From: Desulfobacterales bacterium
Lineage (GTDB): Bacteria; Desulfobacterota; Desulfobacteria; Desulfobacterales; JAHEIW01
NCBI GenBank assembly: GCA_030145015.1
Contig: JAQYWI010000131.1
Location: 1 to 15,680 of the forward strand
Direction: 5' to 3'
Length of the DNA: 15,680 nt
Shown here: positions 14,406-15,680 of the stretch, piece by piece
Layout of the letters: each line of letters begins with the position of its first letter
Numbering within the stretch: position 1 is the stretch's first letter
Program-made: the position numbers and the translations under genes
Notes under the pieces: generated by a model
The model's input: the letters and a program-made list of their open reading frames with translations, nothing else
Told to the model about the DNA's origin: nothing
Database searches by the model: none

Positions 14406-14918
14406 ATGTCCGAACTGCACATTGCTTACATCTCGGTTGGGTCTAACATGGGAGATAAGCTGGAGAACTGTCAAGGCGGTATCCAGGCACTTACCGAAAG
14501 CGGCACTTCTCGGGTTCTGGCCCGGTCGTGCATTTATGCCACCGAACCGGTGGATTATGAAGATCAGGATTGGTTTATCAACACGGTGGTCAAACTTGAG
14601 ACTTCCCATGATCCTTACCAATTGCTGGATCAAATCGAATTCATCCAGCGCGCTGCCGGGCGTATAAAAGATTCCATACGGTTTGGCCCCAGGATTCTTG
14701 ATATGGATATCATCCTATATGATGATCGCATCATCGATTCAGAACGGTTGGTGGTGCCTCACCCCCGGATGCATAAAAGACGTTTTGTGTTAAAGCCGAT
14801 CTGTGATATAGATCCATTTATAATTCATCCGGTGTTGAAAAGGGAGATGCAATTCCTGCTGAAGCGTCTGGGGGATGATAAACAAAAGGTGTTCGAATAT
14901 AAATGCTCAAATTTTTAA
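14406..14918 (+). CDS. folK: 2-amino-4-hydroxy-6-hydroxymethyldihydropteridine pyrophosphokinase (HPPK)
   Basis: From the ATG at 14406 the product is 170 aa, normal for HPPK, which transfers pyrophosphate from ATP to the pterin in folate synthesis. YISVGSNMGDKLENC, EPVDYEDQDWFINTVVKLE (substrate loop), the signature RFGPRILDMDIILYDD (catalytic-site Arg96, Mg-binding Asp99 and Asp101) and VPHPRMHKRRFVLKPI are all present. An in-frame TTG at 14382 would add eight residues (MILKLSFQ) but has no support from the family, so the ATG is preferred. No clear Shine-Dalgarno sequence is seen. The 3' end overlaps the next small gene by 16 bp. The partner sulA/folP-type genes are not here. Confidence 0.95.
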   Translation: MSELHIAYISVGSNMGDKLENCQGGIQALTESGTSRVLARSCIYATEPVDYEDQDWFINTVVKLETSHDPYQLLDQIEFIQRAAGRIKDSIRFGPRILDMDIILYDDRIIDSERLVVPHPRMHKRRFVLKPICDIDPFIIHPVLKREMQFLLKRLGDDKQKVFEYKCSNF

Positions 14919-15163
14919 TACTTTTTGGGGTGGGGTATTTATTATACAGATCTTTGAGATCCTGGATGTTCCCGGATGTGACCCAAAAAACAGTTTCTGG
15001 AAAAGAAGCAAGCCAGATCGACGATGTGATGATTAAAGATCCCTATTGTGAAGCCTATTTCCCCAAAAGAAATGCCGTGCATTTGAATCTTAACGCGAAC
15101 GATCTATATTTTTGCAGCAAAGAATGCAGGGATAAATATATTGCCCGTCAACCCCAACAATAG
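14903..15163 (+). CDS. Membrane-anchored mini-protein with YHS/TRASH-like zinc motif (PP0621-like)
   Basis: The product is 86 aa. Residues 3-22 (LKFLILFGVGYLLYRSLRSW) form a single membrane segment or uncleaved anchor. After a linker comes IKDPYCEAYFPKRNAV, then LYFCSKECRDKYI. The cysteines Cys49, Cys71 and Cys75 in DPxC...FCSxxCxxxY resemble the YHS/TRASH treble-clef metal-binding motif. This is the plan of small PP0621-like proteins of unknown function. Metal binding at the cytoplasmic face of the membrane is inferred. It overlaps folK by 16 bp and sits 20 bp before pgsA, so it is probably translated from the same message. No good ribosome binding site is seen. Confidence 0.82.
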   Translation: MLKFLILFGVGYLLYRSLRSWMFPDVTQKTVSGKEASQIDDVMIKDPYCEAYFPKRNAVHLNLNANDLYFCSKECRDKYIARQPQQ

Positions 15164-15183
15164 TAAATCGAGTTAAAAATTAA

Positions 15184-15680
15184 ATGGAAACCCTTCAAAA
15201 TCTAATTAGTGGTCCCAACAAACTGACACTGTTCCGCATTGCAGCAGTACCGGTCATTGTTATTCTTCTACTGTTTCCGACCAAAATTTGTACATTTATC
15301 GCTGCTCTTTTATTCAGTGCTGCCGCAATTACGGATTATCTGGATGGTTTTTACGCCAGAAAAAGAGGCCTGGTATCCACCCTCGGAAAGGTCATGGACC
15401 CGATTGCCGATAAGCTTTTAGTATCTTCTGCCTTTATCATGCTGACCTCATTGGGGTGGGTTCAGGCATGGGTCGTATGCATTATTATCGGGCGTGAACT
15501 GGCCGTGACCGGGTTGAGGAACATCATCGCCGAAAAGGGTGAAGACATGTCTGCATCTAACCTTGGGAAATACAAAACGGGTTTTCAGATTGCCGCCATT
15601 ATTCCGTTAATGTTCCATTATCCATTTTTCGGCCTCAACGTACAGGTCATCGGCGCATTATTTTTGTGGGGAGCTCTGGT
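15184..15680 (+). CDS. pgsA: CDP-diacylglycerol-glycerol-3-phosphate 3-phosphatidyltransferase, 3'-truncated by window edge
   Basis: Starting at the ATG at 15184, 165 residues are visible before the window ends; the gene continues outside. The N-terminus PNKLTLFRIAAVPVIVILLL (11-30) is typical of PgsA. The CDP-alcohol phosphotransferase motif is complete: Asp51-x2-Asp54-Gly55-x2-Ala58-Arg59-x8-Gly68-x3-Asp72-x3-Asp76, within DYLDGFYARKRG and GKVMDPIADKLL. Several hydrophobic segments follow, and the family signature IIIGRELAVTGLRNI is clear. The enzyme makes phosphatidylglycerol phosphate from CDP-diacylglycerol and glycerol 3-phosphate in the inner membrane. No evident ribosome binding site lies in the 20-bp gap after the preceding small gene. 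Confidence 0.95.
   Translation, partial: METLQNLISGPNKLTLFRIAAVPVIVILLLFPTKICTFIAALLFSAAAITDYLDGFYARKRGLVSTLGKVMDPIADKLLVSSAFIMLTSLGWVQAWVVCIIIGRELAVTGLRNIIAEKGEDMSASNLGKYKTGFQIAAIIPLMFHYPFFGLNVQVIGALFLWGAL

Noticed and set aside
1..15680. A complete novel defence, mobile or biosynthetic system
   Set aside because: Every sizeable ORF belongs to a known housekeeping family or is a small accessory protein; no cluster of unknown genes is present.

Overview
The window reads as a chromosomal housekeeping region of a Gram-negative bacterium, most probably a Desulfobacterota (former Deltaproteobacteria, Desulfobacterales-like) member. This is inferred from the xerC-hslV-hslU order, the argB-argD-argF-argG-argH order with a small lipoprotein gene beside argH, the Rho-N repeat protein, and intergenic gaps filled with short quasi-repeated words. 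No database search was possible. All genes lie on the + strand.

Layout. 1-537 is the 3' part of a slipin/stomatin gene. 765-1469 encodes a Pro/Glu/Lys heptad-repeat protein with a C-terminal Rho-N-like domain. 1680-2252 encodes a small HAD phosphatase of the 5'-deoxynucleotidase type. 2267-5311 holds xerC, hslV and hslU: a chromosome-dimer resolvase and the two-part HslUV protease. 5312-5555 is a hairpin-rich gap. 5556-11441 holds argB, argD, argF, argG and argH. These take N-acetylglutamate through phosphorylation and the transamination step, then ornithine to arginine; argC and the deacetylation/acetyl-transfer step are not in the window. 11438-14207 holds an LptM-like lipoprotein with an FN3-like extension, lysA and dapF (the last two steps of lysine synthesis; dapA and dapB are absent). 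14406-15680 holds folK, a YHS/TRASH-like membrane-anchored mini-protein, and the 5' part of pgsA.

Coupling is tight where genes cooperate. argB/argD and argH/lipoprotein overlap by 4 bp at ATGA, argF/argG are 18 bp apart, hslV/hslU are 23 bp apart, and folK overlaps the small gene by 16 bp. The larger gaps carry repeats instead. Two related ~105-116 bp inverted-repeat elements, upstream of argF and folK, share a 29-bp identical core. A different ~120 bp palindromic element precedes the HAD gene. AACTCGCAAC words precede hslV and argH, and a cluster of short hairpins separates hslU from argB.

I see no mobile-element genes, CRISPR array, tRNA or rRNA, and no clear defence or secondary-metabolism system. 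The coding content is ordinary. The least explained material is the intergenic repeat and hairpin structure, the Rho-N repeat protein and the LptM-FN3 lipoprotein.
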